Below, piece after piece: positions 30,784 to 40,077 of a stretch of DNA of 64,000 nucleotides. Each line of letters starts with the position of its first letter. Positions within the stretch are counted from its first letter, which is position 1. The notes under the pieces were generated by a model that saw nothing but the letters and a program-made list of their open reading frames with translations, was not told the origin of the DNA and made no database searches. Position numbers and translations under genes: made by a program. This stretch comes from Haloplanus sp. CK5-1 (GTDB taxonomy: Archaea > Halobacteriota > Halobacteria > Halobacteriales > Haloferacaceae): contig NZ_CP147505.1 of assembly GCF_037201915.1 (NCBI RefSeq), positions 186,001 to 250,000 on the forward strand. Direction: 5' to 3'.

Positions 30784-32001
30784 ATGACAGTCACACTCAC
30801 CGACATCGAGGCCGCGCGGGAGCGGTTCGACGACCCCGACATCGTCAGGCAGACACCGATCGAGACGAACCGTTCGCTGAGCGAGATGTCGGGTGGGTCG
30901 GTCCACCTGAAGATGGAGCACCTGCAGCGGACCGGCTCGTTCAAGACCCGCGGCGCGTACAACAAACTGAAACAGGAGGCCGAGTCGGAGGGCGACAAAC
31001 ACGTCGTCGCGGCGAGCGCGGGAAACCACGCCCAAGGGGTTGCGCTGGCGGCGACGACGGTCGGACTGGCGTCGACCATCGTGATGCCCGAGAACGCCCC
31101 GCAGGCGAAGGTGGACGCGACCCGGAGCTACGGGGCGACCGTAAAGCTTCACGGCGCGAACTTCGGCGAGGCGATGACCCACGCCCAAAAGATGGCCGAG
31201 GAACCGGGACGCCTGTTCGTCCACGCGTACGACGACCCCGACATCGTCGCCGGGCAGGGGACGCTGGGGCTGGAGATCCACGAACAGGTGCCCGACGCCG
31301 ACACGGTGATCGTCCCCATCGGTGGCGGCGGTCTGATCGGCGGGATCAGCACCGCGCTGAAGGCCTTGGACGGTTCGATCCGCGTGGTCGGCGTGCAGGC
31401 GGATCTGGCGGCGACGGTGCCCGACAGCCTCCAGAAGGGCGCCCCGGTCGACGAGGAGTCCCCGAAGACCATCGCGGACGGCATCGCCACCGGCGGGATC
31501 TCGGAGTTGACGCTCGGCCTGATCGAGGAGCACGTCGACGAGGTGGTGACGGTGAGCGACGACGAGATCGCCCGGAGCCTACTGACCGTCCTCGAACGCT
31601 CGAAGCAGTTGGTCGAGGGGGCGGGCGCGGCGTCGGTGGCGGCGCTGTTGAGCGACGAGGTGGACGTCGAGGGCGAGACGGTCGTCCCCCTCCTCTGTGG
31701 CGGCAACATCGACATGTCGATGCTGCAGACGGTGTTGACCCACGCGCTGACCGACCGGAGTCAACTCCTTCGTCTGCGCATCCGCATCCGGGACCAACCG
31801 GGCGAGATGGGACGGATCTCGGGCATCATCGGCGACAAGGGGGCGAACATCCGGACGGTGCGTCACGACCGGGCGGTCGGCGACTTGGACGTCGGCGACG
31901 CCTACCTCGTCTTCCAGGTGGTCGCGAGCGGCGAGAACCACGCCGAGAGCGTCACGACCGCCATCGAGGAGGCGGGCTACGAGGTGGAACGGGTGAACTG
32001 A
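30784..32001 (+). CDS. ilvA: threonine ammonia-lyase (threonine deaminase)
   Basis: The 405-residue PLP enzyme converts threonine to 2-oxobutanoate, the first step to isoleucine. PLP Lys54 is in GSFKTRGAYN. The glycine loop is in IGGGGLIGGIS and the SAGNHAQGVA phosphate-binding stretch is present. The last about 80 residues (RLRIRIRDQPGEMGRISGII) form one ACT regulatory domain, as in the shorter, catabolic or archaeal type rather than the double-ACT bacterial enzyme. Serine can also be a substrate in this family. Confidence 0.94.
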   Translation: MTVTLTDIEAARERFDDPDIVRQTPIETNRSLSEMSGGSVHLKMEHLQRTGSFKTRGAYNKLKQEAESEGDKHVVAASAGNHAQGVALAATTVGLASTIVMPENAPQAKVDATRSYGATVKLHGANFGEAMTHAQKMAEEPGRLFVHAYDDPDIVAGQGTLGLEIHEQVPDADTVIVPIGGGGLIGGISTALKALDGSIRVVGVQADLAATVPDSLQKGAPVDEESPKTIADGIATGGISELTLGLIEEHVDEVVTVSDDEIARSLLTVLERSKQLVEGAGAASVAALLSDEVDVEGETVVPLLCGGNIDMSMLQTVLTHALTDRSQLLRLRIRIRDQPGEMGRISGIIGDKGANIRTVRHDRAVGDLDVGDAYLVFQVVASGENHAESVTTAIEEAGYEVERVN

Positions 32002-32051
32002 CCGGATTCTACACGATCGATCCGGCAAAATCGGCGGCGGGCACGGCGTCG

Positions 32052-32059
32052 ATTATATA
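32052..32059 (+). promoter_or_regulatory. TATA box of the glycine dehydrogenase operon
   Basis: ATTATATA is centred about 30 bases before ATG 32086. The 84-base gap after ilvA is too short for a glycine riboswitch and shows no such fold. Confidence 0.65.
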
Positions 32060-32085
32060 CGTCGAGAGGCCCGAGGGTCAGTAAT

Positions 32086-33411
32086 ATGCCGTACGCGACC
32101 CACTCCGGAGAGGAACGCTCGGCGATGCTCGACACCGTCGGGGTAGCCGACCCCGACGACCTGTTCGACATCCCCGAGTCGGTTCGATTCGACGGTGACT
32201 ACGGGATCGAGGCCCACTCGGAGCGGGCGACCAAGGCGGCCGTCGAGGGCATCCTCGACGAATCACCCGCACTGAGCGAGTTCCTCGGTGGTGGCCACTA
32301 CGACCACTACGTTCCGTCGGTCGTCGACCACCTCTCGCTGCGGTCGGAGTTCCTCACGAGTTACACCCAGTACCAGCCCGAAGTCGACCAGGGGTTCCTT
32401 CAGGCGCTGTTCGAGTTCCAGTCGCTGGTGTCCGAGTTGACGGGGTTGGACGTGGCCAACTGCTCGATGTACGACCGGTCGACGGCGGTGGGCGAGGCCA
32501 TCCTGCTCGCCGACCGGGTGCGGGCGACGGACGGCGACGAAGTGCTCGTGCCGGAGAGCCTGCCCGACCGGGTCCGATCGGTGCTGGAGAACTACGCCGA
32601 CGGGCCGGATATCGTGATCGACACCTACCCCACGGCGGCGGGGACGGTCGACGTCGACGGCCTGGCCGACCGGATCGACGCCGATACGTCGATGGTGTAC
32701 GCCGCGACGCCGAACGCCCGCGGCCTGCTGGAACCGGACCTCGACGCCGTGGGCGACCTGGCCGACGACCACGACGCGCTCTTCTGTGTCGGCTCCGACG
32801 CCGTCGCGCTCGGACTCCTCGAACCGCCGGCGGCGTACGGCGCGGACGTCGTCGTCGGCGACGCGAGCGTGCTCGGCCTGCCGACGACGTACGGGATGGG
32901 ACTGGGTCTGTTCGCGTGTCGCGAGGAGTTCCTTCGGCAGGTGCCCGGCCGCCTCGTCGGCGCGGGGACGGACGACGCGGGCAAGCGTGCGTACACGCTG
33001 ACCCTGCAGACCCGCGAACAGCACATCCGCCGGGAGCGGGCGACCTCGAACATCTGTACCAACCAGGCGTGGCTGGCGCTCCGGGCGGCCATCCACGCGG
33101 CGTGGCTTGGCCCCGACGGGCTGGTCGACCTTGCCGAGGAGTGCGTGACGGGAATCGCCGAGGCCTGCGAGCGGATCGACGCCCTCGACGGCTTCGACGC
33201 CCCCGTCTACGACGGCCACCACTTCCGCGAGGCGTTGGTCGACGTCGACGACCCCGCGGGCGTGGTCGATCACTGTCGTCAGGCCGGTATCGCGCTCCGG
33301 ACCGTCGAGGACGGGAGCACGGAACGGCTGGCGGTCTGCGTGACCGACACCAACCGCGAGCAGGTCGAGGAGTTGGTCGACGCCCTCGCGGGCTACGGGG
33401 GTGGCGCATGA
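32086..33411 (+). CDS. gcvPA: glycine dehydrogenase (decarboxylating) subunit 1
   Basis: The 441-residue protein is the N-terminal half of the split P-protein of the glycine cleavage system. Family stretches include [14 protein letters not shown] at the start, [37 protein letters not shown] and [13 protein letters not shown]. It lacks the PLP lysine, which lies in subunit 2. The gcvPB ATG overlaps its stop (ATGA), so equal translation is expected. The H and T proteins are not encoded nearby. Confidence 0.95.
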   Translation: MPYATHSGEERSAMLDTVGVADPDDLFDIPESVRFDGDYGIEAHSERATKAAVEGILDESPALSEFLGGGHYDHYVPSVVDHLSLRSEFLTSYTQYQPEVDQGFLQALFEFQSLVSELTGLDVANCSMYDRSTAVGEAILLADRVRATDGDEVLVPESLPDRVRSVLENYADGPDIVIDTYPTAAGTVDVDGLADRIDADTSMVYAATPNARGLLEPDLDAVGDLADDHDALFCVGSDAVALGLLEPPAAYGADVVVGDASVLGLPTTYGMGLGLFACREEFLRQVPGRLVGAGTDDAGKRAYTLTLQTREQHIRRERATSNICTNQAWLALRAAIHAAWLGPDGLVDLAEECVTGIAEACERIDALDGFDAPVYDGHHFREALVDVDDPAGVVDHCRQAGIALRTVEDGSTERLAVCVTDTNREQVEELVDALAGYGGGA

Positions 33412-34874
33412 GCCAAGAGGGCCGGGAGCGGACGGACGGCGACTCCGGCGAGTCGGCGACTGGCGGCGACGCGACCTACGAACAGGCGCGGTGGGCGGCG
33501 GGCGAGACGTACGAACCGCTGTTGATCGAGAAGGACGCGACCAGCGTGTCGGTCGACTCCTCGCTGCCCGACGAGTTGACGCGGGACGAACTCGAACTGC
33601 CCGACCTGCGGGAACCGGAGGTGGCGCGCCACTACACCCGGCTCTCGCAGATGAACTACGGCGTCGAGTCCGGGCCGATCCCGCTGGGGTCGTGTACGAT
33701 GAAGTACAACCCGAAGTTCACGGAGGACGTGGCTGCCCACCGGGGTAACCGGGTGCATCCGCTGCGGGCCGACGACGACAAGCAGGGAATCCTCCGCCTG
33801 CTGTACGAACTCCAAGAGACGCTCGCGACCATCGGCGGGATGGACGCGGTGACGCTCCAACCCCCGGCGGGCGCGGCCGGCGAGTTCACCGGCATCCAGG
33901 TGGCGAAGGCGTACCACGAGGCGAACGGTGAGGACCGGAGCGAGGTGATCGTCCCCGAGTCGGCTCACGGCACCAACTTCGCGAGCGCGGCAATGGCCGG
34001 CTACGACGTGGTCGAACTCCCGTCGAACGAGGATGGACGGGTCGAGGTCGACGCACTGGAGGCGGCCGTCGGTCCGGAGACTGCGCTCCTGATGCTCACC
34101 AACCCCAACACGCTGGGGCTGTTCGAGCGGTCGATCGAGGAGATTGCGGATATCGTCCACGACGCGGGCGGCCTGCTCTACTACGACGGCGCGAACCTCA
34201 ACTCCCTGCTCGGGAAGGCCCGCCCCGGCGACATGGGCTTCGACATCATGCACTTCAACCTGCACAAGACGTTCGCGACGCCCCACGGTGGGGGCGGCCC
34301 GGGACAGGGACCGATCGGCGTCCGGAGCGACCTCGCACCGTTCCTGCCGACGCCGCAGGTCCGTGAGGGGAAAGACGGGTACGATACCTACGGCCCCGAC
34401 CACAGCATCGGACGGGTCCACGAGTTCGTGGGCAACTGGCTCGTGTTGGTGAAGGCGTACGCCTACATCCTGCGCCACGGCGACGAGGGCCTGGAGAACG
34501 TGAGCGAGACGGCGGTGTTGAACGCCAACTACCTGGCCGAGCGGATCGAGTACGACGTTCCCTACGGCCCCTTCCACCACGAGTTCGTCGCGAGCGCCGA
34601 CGCCGACGCGGCCGACGTGGCAAAGGGGATGCTCGACCACGGCGTCCACCCGCCGACGACGAAGTGGCCCGAGATCGTCGACGAGGCGCTGATGACCGAA
34701 CCGACGGAGACGGAGTCGAAGGCGCGGCTGGACGACCTGGCGGCGGCGTTCAACGCCGTCGCCGCGACCGATCCCGAGGAGTTGGCCGAGACACCGACGA
34801 CGACGACCGCCCGACGGATCGACCAGGCGTCGGCGGCGCGGAACCCGGTGCTGTCGTGGCACGCGCTGGAGTAG
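33408..34874 (+). CDS. gcvPB: glycine dehydrogenase (decarboxylating) subunit 2
   Basis: The 488-residue subunit holds PLP Lys287 in [18 protein letters not shown]. Other conserved parts are [24 protein letters not shown] and [14 protein letters not shown]. With subunit 1 it decarboxylates glycine and loads the aminomethyl group onto lipoylated GcvH. ATG 33408 is set by the four-base overlap with gcvPA; longer frames run into the neighbour. The N-terminal 30 residues are acidic and probably disordered. The downstream glyA gene acts on the one-carbon unit produced. Confidence 0.95.
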   Translation: MSQEGRERTDGDSGESATGGDATYEQARWAAGETYEPLLIEKDATSVSVDSSLPDELTRDELELPDLREPEVARHYTRLSQMNYGVESGPIPLGSCTMKYNPKFTEDVAAHRGNRVHPLRADDDKQGILRLLYELQETLATIGGMDAVTLQPPAGAAGEFTGIQVAKAYHEANGEDRSEVIVPESAHGTNFASAAMAGYDVVELPSNEDGRVEVDALEAAVGPETALLMLTNPNTLGLFERSIEEIADIVHDAGGLLYYDGANLNSLLGKARPGDMGFDIMHFNLHKTFATPHGGGGPGQGPIGVRSDLAPFLPTPQVREGKDGYDTYGPDHSIGRVHEFVGNWLVLVKAYAYILRHGDEGLENVSETAVLNANYLAERIEYDVPYGPFHHEFVASADADAADVAKGMLDHGVHPPTTKWPEIVDEALMTEPTETESKARLDDLAAAFNAVAATDPEELAETPTTTTARRIDQASAARNPVLSWHALE

Positions 34875-34914
34875 GGAGCCCGAACCCGCGGGAAAGTTTG
34901 TGACGGACCACGCT

Positions 34915-34922
34915 ACTTATTG
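34915..34922 (+). promoter_or_regulatory. TATA box of glyA
   Basis: ACTTATTG is centred about 28 bases before the GTG at 34946, so the mRNA probably begins at or next to this GTG. This supports GTG as a leaderless start codon. Confidence 0.6.
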
Positions 34923-34945
34923 TGGTGTTTTCCGTGGCATAACAC

Positions 34946-36199
34946 GTGACGACCACCGATTCGCACCTTCGGGACACCGATCCGGCGGTCGCGGAGGCCA
35001 TCGCCGACGAGGAACGCAGGCAGGAGAACAACCTCGAGATGATCGCCTCGGAGAACCACGTCTCCGAGGCGGTCATGGAGGCCCAGGGGAGCGTGATGAC
35101 GAACAAGTACGCCGAGGGCTACCCCGGCGAGCGCTACTACGGCGGCTGTGAGCACATGGACACCGTCGAGACCCTCGCCATCGAGCGGGCGAAGGAGCTG
35201 TACGGGGCCGACCACGTCAACGTTCAGCCCCACAGCGGGACGCAGGCGAACATGGGTGTCTACTTCGCCACCCTGGAGCCCGGCGACCGCATCCTCTCGC
35301 TCGACCTGAACCACGGGGGACACCTGAGCCACGGCCACCACGTCAACTTCTCGGGCCAACTGTACGAGGTCGAGCAGTACGGCGTGGATCCGGAGACGGG
35401 CTACGTCGACTACGACGCGCTGGCCGAGCAGGCCGCCGAGTTCGACCCCGACGTGATCGTCAGTGGCTCCTCGGCCTACCCCCGCGAGTTCGAGTGGGAT
35501 CGCCTCGCCGCCGTCGCCGACGACGTCGACGCCCACCACCTCGCGGACATCGCCCACATCACAGGGCTGGTGGCGGCGGGCGTCCACTCTTCGCCCGTCG
35601 ACCACGCCGACTTCGTCACCGGGAGTACGCACAAGACCATCCGCGCCGGCCGCGGCGGGATGATCATGACGACCGACGAACACGCCGAGGCGGTCGACAA
35701 GGCCATCTTCCCCGGCGGGCAGGGCGGCCCGCTGATGCACAACATCGCGGGTAAGGCCGTCGGGTTCGGCGAGGCGCTCGAACCCGAGTTCGAGGAGTAC
35801 GCCGAGCGAACCGTCTCGAACGCGAAGACGCTCGCCGACGTGTTCACCGACGCGGGCATCCAGCCGGTGTCCGGCGGGACCGACAAACACCTCCTCCTGC
35901 TCGACCTGCGTGACTCCCACCCGGACCTCACGGGCGAGGACGCCGAGGACGCCCTCGACGACGTGGGGATCACCGTGAACAAGAACACCGTCCCCGGCGA
36001 GACGCGGTCGCCGTTCGTCACCAGCGGGATCAGGGTGGGAACGCCGGCGCTCACCACGCGTGGCTTCGACGAGGACGCCATGGAGACGGTGGGCGAACTG
36101 ATCGTCGAACGGCTGGACGACCCGGACGACCCGGACGTGGCCGCCGAGGTGCGCGACGAGGTCGACCGACTCTGTGCCGAGTTCCCGGTGTACGAGTAA
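34946..36199 (+). CDS. glyA: serine hydroxymethyltransferase
   Basis: The 417-residue PLP enzyme interconverts serine and glycine with tetrahydrofolate. PLP Lys230 is in TGSTHKTIRAGRGG. Other signatures are NLEMIASENHVSEAV, EGYPGERYYGGCEHMD and NVQPHSGTQANMGVYF. The GTG start is chosen since a TATA box is centred about 28 bases away; no closer ATG gives the conserved N-terminus. It follows the gcvP genes at a 71-base distance with its own promoter, matching a shared role in glycine/one-carbon metabolism. Confidence 0.96.
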   Translation: MTTTDSHLRDTDPAVAEAIADEERRQENNLEMIASENHVSEAVMEAQGSVMTNKYAEGYPGERYYGGCEHMDTVETLAIERAKELYGADHVNVQPHSGTQANMGVYFATLEPGDRILSLDLNHGGHLSHGHHVNFSGQLYEVEQYGVDPETGYVDYDALAEQAAEFDPDVIVSGSSAYPREFEWDRLAAVADDVDAHHLADIAHITGLVAAGVHSSPVDHADFVTGSTHKTIRAGRGGMIMTTDEHAEAVDKAIFPGGQGGPLMHNIAGKAVGFGEALEPEFEEYAERTVSNAKTLADVFTDAGIQPVSGGTDKHLLLLDLRDSHPDLTGEDAEDALDDVGITVNKNTVPGETRSPFVTSGIRVGTPALTTRGFDEDAMETVGELIVERLDDPDDPDVAAEVRDEVDRLCAEFPVYE

Positions 36200-36265
36200 C
36201 CACCGCGACGGCCGGGGCCACCGTCCGCGCGTCGTCGTCGGACCGCTCGGTTCGGGCCAGCCAGT

Positions 36266-36272
36266 CTTTATC
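36266..36272 (+). promoter_or_regulatory. TATA box of lpdA
   Basis: CTTTATC is centred 27 bases before ATG 36296. Confidence 0.6.
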
Positions 36273-36295
36273 ACCGGGCCGCCGCGAGGTGACGT

Positions 36296-37720
36296 ATGGT
36301 CGTCGGAGACGTGACTACCGGGACGGACGTACTGGTCATCGGGGCGGGGCCGGGCGGCTACGTCGCCGCCATCCGCGCCGCACAGCGCGACCTCGACGTG
36401 ACGCTCGTCGAACGCGACGCCTACGGTGGGGTGTGTCTCAACCGCGGCTGCATCCCCTCGAAGGCGTACATCACGGCGACGAACGTGGCCCACGACGCCG
36501 CGACGGCCGAAGAGATGGGGATCCACGCCGACCCCGCGGTCGACCTCGGGGCGATGCGCGGGTGGAAAGACGAGGTCGTCGACCGCCTGACCGGGGGCGT
36601 GGAGAAACTCTGCAAGGCGAACGGAGTGAGCCTGCTGGAGGGGACGGCCACGTTCGTCGACGAGGAGACGGTCCGCGTCGGACACGACGGCGACGGGCAG
36701 GGGGCCGAGACCGTCGCCTTCGAGCACTGCATCGTCGCGACGGGGAGCCGGCCGGTCGAACTGCCCGGCCTCCCCTTCGCGGACGATCCGATCCTCGACT
36801 CGGCGGCCGCCCTCGACCTCGAAACCGTCCCCGACCGCTTGGTCGTCGTCGGCGCGGGCTACATCGGGATGGAACTGTCGACGGTGTTCGCCAAACTGGG
36901 CAGCGACGTGACCGTCGTCGAGATGCTGGACGACGTCCTCCCGGGGTACGAGGACGACGTGGCGCGGATCGTCCGGAAGCGGGCCGAGGACCTGGGTGTC
37001 GACTTCGCCTTCGGCGAGGGAGCGACGGGGTGGCTCGACGGCGCGGACGGTGGCGTCGTCGTCACGACGGAGACCGAAGACGGCGAGGAGTCGACCTACG
37101 GCGCCGACCGGGTGCTGGTCGCGGTGGGCCGGGCCCCAGTGACCGACACGCTCGACGCCGAGAACGCGGGGTTGGAGGCGAACGACGACGGCTTCTTCGA
37201 GACCGACGATCGGTGCCGGACCGAGGTCGAGGGTATCTACGCCGTCGGCGACGTGGCTGGCGAACCGATGCTCGCACACACGGCGTCGGCGGAGGGAGTC
37301 GTCGCCGCCGAGACCATCGCGGGCGACCCCGCGGCGGTCGACGCCCGGGCGGTCCCGGCGGCGGTGTTCACGGACCCCGAGATAGCGACGGTCGGAGTGA
37401 CCGAGGCCGAGGCACGTTCGGCCGGGTTCGATCCGGTCATCGGGGAGATGCCCTTCAACGCCAGCGGGCGCGCGCTGACGACGGGCGAGACCGACGGCTT
37501 CGTCCGAGTGGTCGCGGACGCCGACGGCCTCGTCCGGGGGGCACAGATCGTCGGCCCGGAGGCCTCGGAACTGATCGCGGAACTCACCCTTGCCGTCGAG
37601 ATGGGGGCGACGCTGGAGGACGTGGCGGCGACGATCCACACCCACCCGACGCTGTCCGAGGCGGTGATGGAGGCCGCCGAGAACGCACGCGGGCAAGCCA
37701 TCCACACGCTGAACCGGTAG
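36296..37720 (+). CDS. lpdA: dihydrolipoamide dehydrogenase
   Basis: The 474-residue flavoprotein reoxidises dihydrolipoamide of E2 and GcvH using NAD. The FAD motif [15 protein letters not shown] is near the N-terminus. The redox pair Cys47-Cys52 is in [13 protein letters not shown]. The NAD-binding motif is [12 protein letters not shown], and the dimer-interface motif [10 protein letters not shown] gives the active-site His. It is transcribed from its own TATA box downstream of gcvP and glyA, and it serves both the 2-oxoacid dehydrogenase (28308-30721) and the glycine cleavage system. Confidence 0.96.
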   Translation: MVVGDVTTGTDVLVIGAGPGGYVAAIRAAQRDLDVTLVERDAYGGVCLNRGCIPSKAYITATNVAHDAATAEEMGIHADPAVDLGAMRGWKDEVVDRLTGGVEKLCKANGVSLLEGTATFVDEETVRVGHDGDGQGAETVAFEHCIVATGSRPVELPGLPFADDPILDSAAALDLETVPDRLVVVGAGYIGMELSTVFAKLGSDVTVVEMLDDVLPGYEDDVARIVRKRAEDLGVDFAFGEGATGWLDGADGGVVVTTETEDGEESTYGADRVLVAVGRAPVTDTLDAENAGLEANDDGFFETDDRCRTEVEGIYAVGDVAGEPMLAHTASAEGVVAAETIAGDPAAVDARAVPAAVFTDPEIATVGVTEAEARSAGFDPVIGEMPFNASGRALTTGETDGFVRVVADADGLVRGAQIVGPEASELIAELTLAVEMGATLEDVAATIHTHPTLSEAVMEAAENARGQAIHTLNR

Positions 37721-37856
37721 TCGTCGCTCCGGCGACGACCACGACGGTGACCGCACAGTGTCTCGATTCCATCACGAAGGGATGCGAACGCGCCGTCGTC
37801 ACCGGAATCGAACACGTTCGTCGGCGGAAGAGAGGGGATGTTTCCCGGAACAGCAA

Positions 37857-37866
37857 AGTCTAATGG
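37857..37866 (+). promoter_or_regulatory. TATA-like box of the ferredoxin gene
   Basis: AGTCTAATGG is centred about 28 bases before ATG 37890. The 169-base gap after lpdA holds no other gene that I can support. Confidence 0.45.
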
Positions 37867-37889
37867 TGTGGCCACGCAAGCATCCCCTG

Positions 37890-38279
37890 ATGCCCACGGT
37901 AGAATACCTCAACTACGAAGTGATGGACGATCACGGCTGGGAGATGGAGGACGACGACCTCTTCGAGAAGGCGGCCGACGCCGGTCTCGACGACGTCGAC
38001 TACGGGACGCTGGAGGTCAACGAGGGCGAGTACGTCCTCGAAGCGGCCGAGGCCCAGGGCTACGACTGGCCCTTCTCGTGCCGTGCCGGCGCGTGTGCGA
38101 ACTGCGCGGCCATCGTCACGGAGGGCGACCTCGATATGGACATGCAGCAGATCCTGTCCGACGAGGAAGTCGAAGAGAAGAACGTCCGGCTGACCTGCAT
38201 CGGCAGCCCGACGGCAGACGAGGTGCAGCTCGTGTACAACGCGAAGCACCTCGACTACCTCCAGAACCGCGTCATCTAA
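37890..38279 (+). CDS. 2Fe-2S ferredoxin, halobacterial plant type
   Basis: The 129-residue electron carrier has the plant-type cluster binding pattern Cys-x4-Cys-x2-Cys in [14 protein letters not shown] and the fourth Cys in RLTCIGS. It has the characteristic halophilic N-terminal insertion ([20 protein letters not shown]). ATG 37890 ([11 protein letters not shown]) gives the standard N-terminus; longer in-frame extensions upstream are not family-like. In haloarchaea it takes electrons from 2-oxoacid:ferredoxin oxidoreductases and serves nitrite and other reductases. Confidence 0.95.
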   Translation: MPTVEYLNYEVMDDHGWEMEDDDLFEKAADAGLDDVDYGTLEVNEGEYVLEAAEAQGYDWPFSCRAGACANCAAIVTEGDLDMDMQQILSDEEVEEKNVRLTCIGSPTADEVQLVYNAKHLDYLQNRVI

Positions 38280-38353
38280 CGCCGGTATCATCCCGGTCAG
38301 ACCTCCCGTTTTTTCGACGTCACCGTCCAGCGGCCGCGCCGCCGAGCCGGAAC

Positions 38354-38360
38354 CACTAAT
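38354..38360 (+). promoter_or_regulatory. TATA-like box of the prepilin peptidase gene
   Basis: CACTAAT is centred about 28 bases before ATG 38385. Confidence 0.45.
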
Positions 38361-38384
38361 CCCCGCCGCCACCCGTACCCGACA

Positions 38385-39377
38385 ATGCTCGCGGAGCCGA
38401 CCGACCTGTTGCGGTTGATCGCGGTGCCGGCCTTCGGCTGGGCCGCCTGGCGCGACGTTCGCACTCGCCGGCTACCGAACCGGCTGTGGTACCCGCTGCT
38501 CGCCGTCGGCGTACTCGCGCTCCTGTGGGACGTCCGGACTCACCTCCCAGTCGCGGGAATCGACGACCGCCTCTTCCTCGTCCGCGTCGGGGTGAGCCTG
38601 CTCGTCGTCGTCCCGCTGGCGTACGGACTGTGGTGGATGGGTGGGTTCGGCGGCGCCGACGCCAAGGCGCTGATGACGCTCGCCCTCCTCTTTCCGACCT
38701 ACCCCGTCTACTACCTCCCGTGGGGTGCCTACCCACGGGTCGAGACCACCCTCGGCGTGTTCTCGATGACGATTCTGACCAACGCCGTCCTCGTCGGCGT
38801 CGCTTATCCCGTCTATCTCGGCGTCCGCAACGCCCTCCGGGGTGACCTGTCGCGGCTCATGTGTTTCGGTCGCCGGGTCGACGTGGGGGCGCTCCCGACC
38901 GAACACGGTCGCCTGTTCGAGGACGAAGGAGGGTACACCCGGAACGGGCTGGATCTGGACGCCCTTCGGATGTACCTGCGGTGGCGCGGAACCACGCTCG
39001 CGGCGCTCCGGGCGGCCCCGACGACCCACCGCGACCCCGAGAGCGTCGGGGAGACGGGCGACCCGACGGACGGGGCGGTCGACGACGACGGCCGGGAGCG
39101 TGGCGACGCGTCGGACGACCCGACGGACGGGGCGGTCGACGACGCCGAGTTCGACGACCCGTGGGCCGCCGAACGGTTCCTCGACGAGATCGACGGAAGC
39201 GCCTACGGGACGACCCCGGAGAAACTCCGCGAGGGACTGGAGGTCGTGACGACCGAGGAGACGGTGTGGCTCTCGCCGGGCATCCCGTTCATCGTCCCGG
39301 TCTTCCTCGGCCTGTGTGTCGCACTGGCCTACGGCGACCTGCTCTTTGCCCTGCTTCGGGCGGTTGGGTTGGTGTGA
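38385..39377 (+). CDS. pibD: archaeal prepilin/preflagellin peptidase (A24 family)
   Basis: The 330-residue membrane aspartyl protease cleaves leader peptides of type IV pilins and archaellins. Catalytic Asp24 is in AWRDVRTRRLPNRLW, and Asp92 is in GFGGADAKALM, the GxGD-like site. Several transmembrane helices precede and surround these, and one more helix lies at the C-terminus (GIPFIVPVFLGLCVALAYG). Residues about 150-270 form a long soluble acidic loop with the repeat DPTDGAVDD twice (DNA copies near 39061 and 39118), which is longer than in most homologues. Confidence 0.88.
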   Translation: MLAEPTDLLRLIAVPAFGWAAWRDVRTRRLPNRLWYPLLAVGVLALLWDVRTHLPVAGIDDRLFLVRVGVSLLVVVPLAYGLWWMGGFGGADAKALMTLALLFPTYPVYYLPWGAYPRVETTLGVFSMTILTNAVLVGVAYPVYLGVRNALRGDLSRLMCFGRRVDVGALPTEHGRLFEDEGGYTRNGLDLDALRMYLRWRGTTLAALRAAPTTHRDPESVGETGDPTDGAVDDDGRERGDASDDPTDGAVDDAEFDDPWAAERFLDEIDGSAYGTTPEKLREGLEVVTTEETVWLSPGIPFIVPVFLGLCVALAYGDLLFALLRAVGLV

Positions 39378-39389
39378 CCGGGGGTGGGT

Positions 39390-40022
39390 TTAGTCGGTGT
39401 CGAGGTCCAGTCGGTCGAGACACGTCGAGAGCCGAGGGGTGGGGTCGACCGTCCGCTCGTCAGGATCGTACGCGACGAGTCCAACGTCGGCCAAGACCGG
39501 CAGGTCGACGTGGTGGAGGCCAGTTCGGAGCGTGCGGTCCCGGTCGTCGACACGATCGCGAAGTTCCGTCGCGAGTTCCGACACGGTGAGCCCGTCGGAC
39601 CGACCGGCGACGACCGACAGAACGTCTTGGCGGTGTGGCCGCGCCAGGAGAACGCTCGCGGCGTCCCACGACGGATGCTCCGGCTCCCGCAGGTCCGGGA
39701 GGGAGAGCCGCTCGGACTCCAGCGGGAGCGGATCGACGACGACGTACCCCTCCGGGCGCCGTTCGATCCACCCGGCCGCCACCAGTTTCGGGAGGCAGCG
39801 GTGAGCGAGGTCCGTCCGGAGCCCTCGGCGGTCAGCCTCGGTCGCGTCCGGCGACGCGTCGCTCCCGTCCGAGGCGAGACGAGCACGGAGTTCGTCGACC
39901 GTCGTCGGCCGGCCTCGATCCCGCAGGATCGAGAGGATCCGTCGCTGACGGGGAGCGCCGAGTATCGACGACTGCACCAGCCCGCGCCCGGCGGCCGGCA
40001 ACGAGTCCTGTTCGCCGTCCAT
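39390..40022 (-). CDS. DUF7344-type HTH protein
   Basis: The 210-residue protein has two similar halves (about residues 20-100 and 120-200), each with a winged-helix pattern ending HxCLPKLVAAGWIE or HHVDLPVLADVGLVAYD. This fits the haloarchaeal DUF7344 domain, found in many regulators of unknown target. TATA-like AACTATGG lies about 28 bases before the ATG. It is convergent with the prepilin peptidase gene and 55 bases from the next minus-strand gene, a Bat-type regulator. No effector or sensor domain is visible. Confidence 0.75.
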   Translation of the reverse strand: MDGEQDSLPAAGRGLVQSSILGAPRQRRILSILRDRGRPTTVDELRARLASDGSDASPDATEADRRGLRTDLAHRCLPKLVAAGWIERRPEGYVVVDPLPLESERLSLPDLREPEHPSWDAASVLLARPHRQDVLSVVAGRSDGLTVSELATELRDRVDDRDRTLRTGLHHVDLPVLADVGLVAYDPDERTVDPTPRLSTCLDRLDLDTD

Positions 40023-40077
40023 ACGTCTTCCAGCCGCCGAGGACCCATAGTTCGGTTACCCCAAATTTGTGACTGGG

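Noticed and set aside
32002-32085. Glycine riboswitch before gcvPA
   Set aside because: The gap is 84 bases with a TATA box about 30 bases from the ATG, leaving no leader RNA for such a structure.
34913-37756. 947-codon open frame on the minus strand
   Set aside because: It is antisense to glyA and lpdA, which carry clear catalytic motifs; its composition is that of a shadow frame.
39061-39145. CRISPR-like or tandem repeat in the prepilin peptidase gene
   Set aside because: The two copies encode DPTDGAVDD inside a soluble acidic loop, with no spacer pattern; it is a coding duplication.
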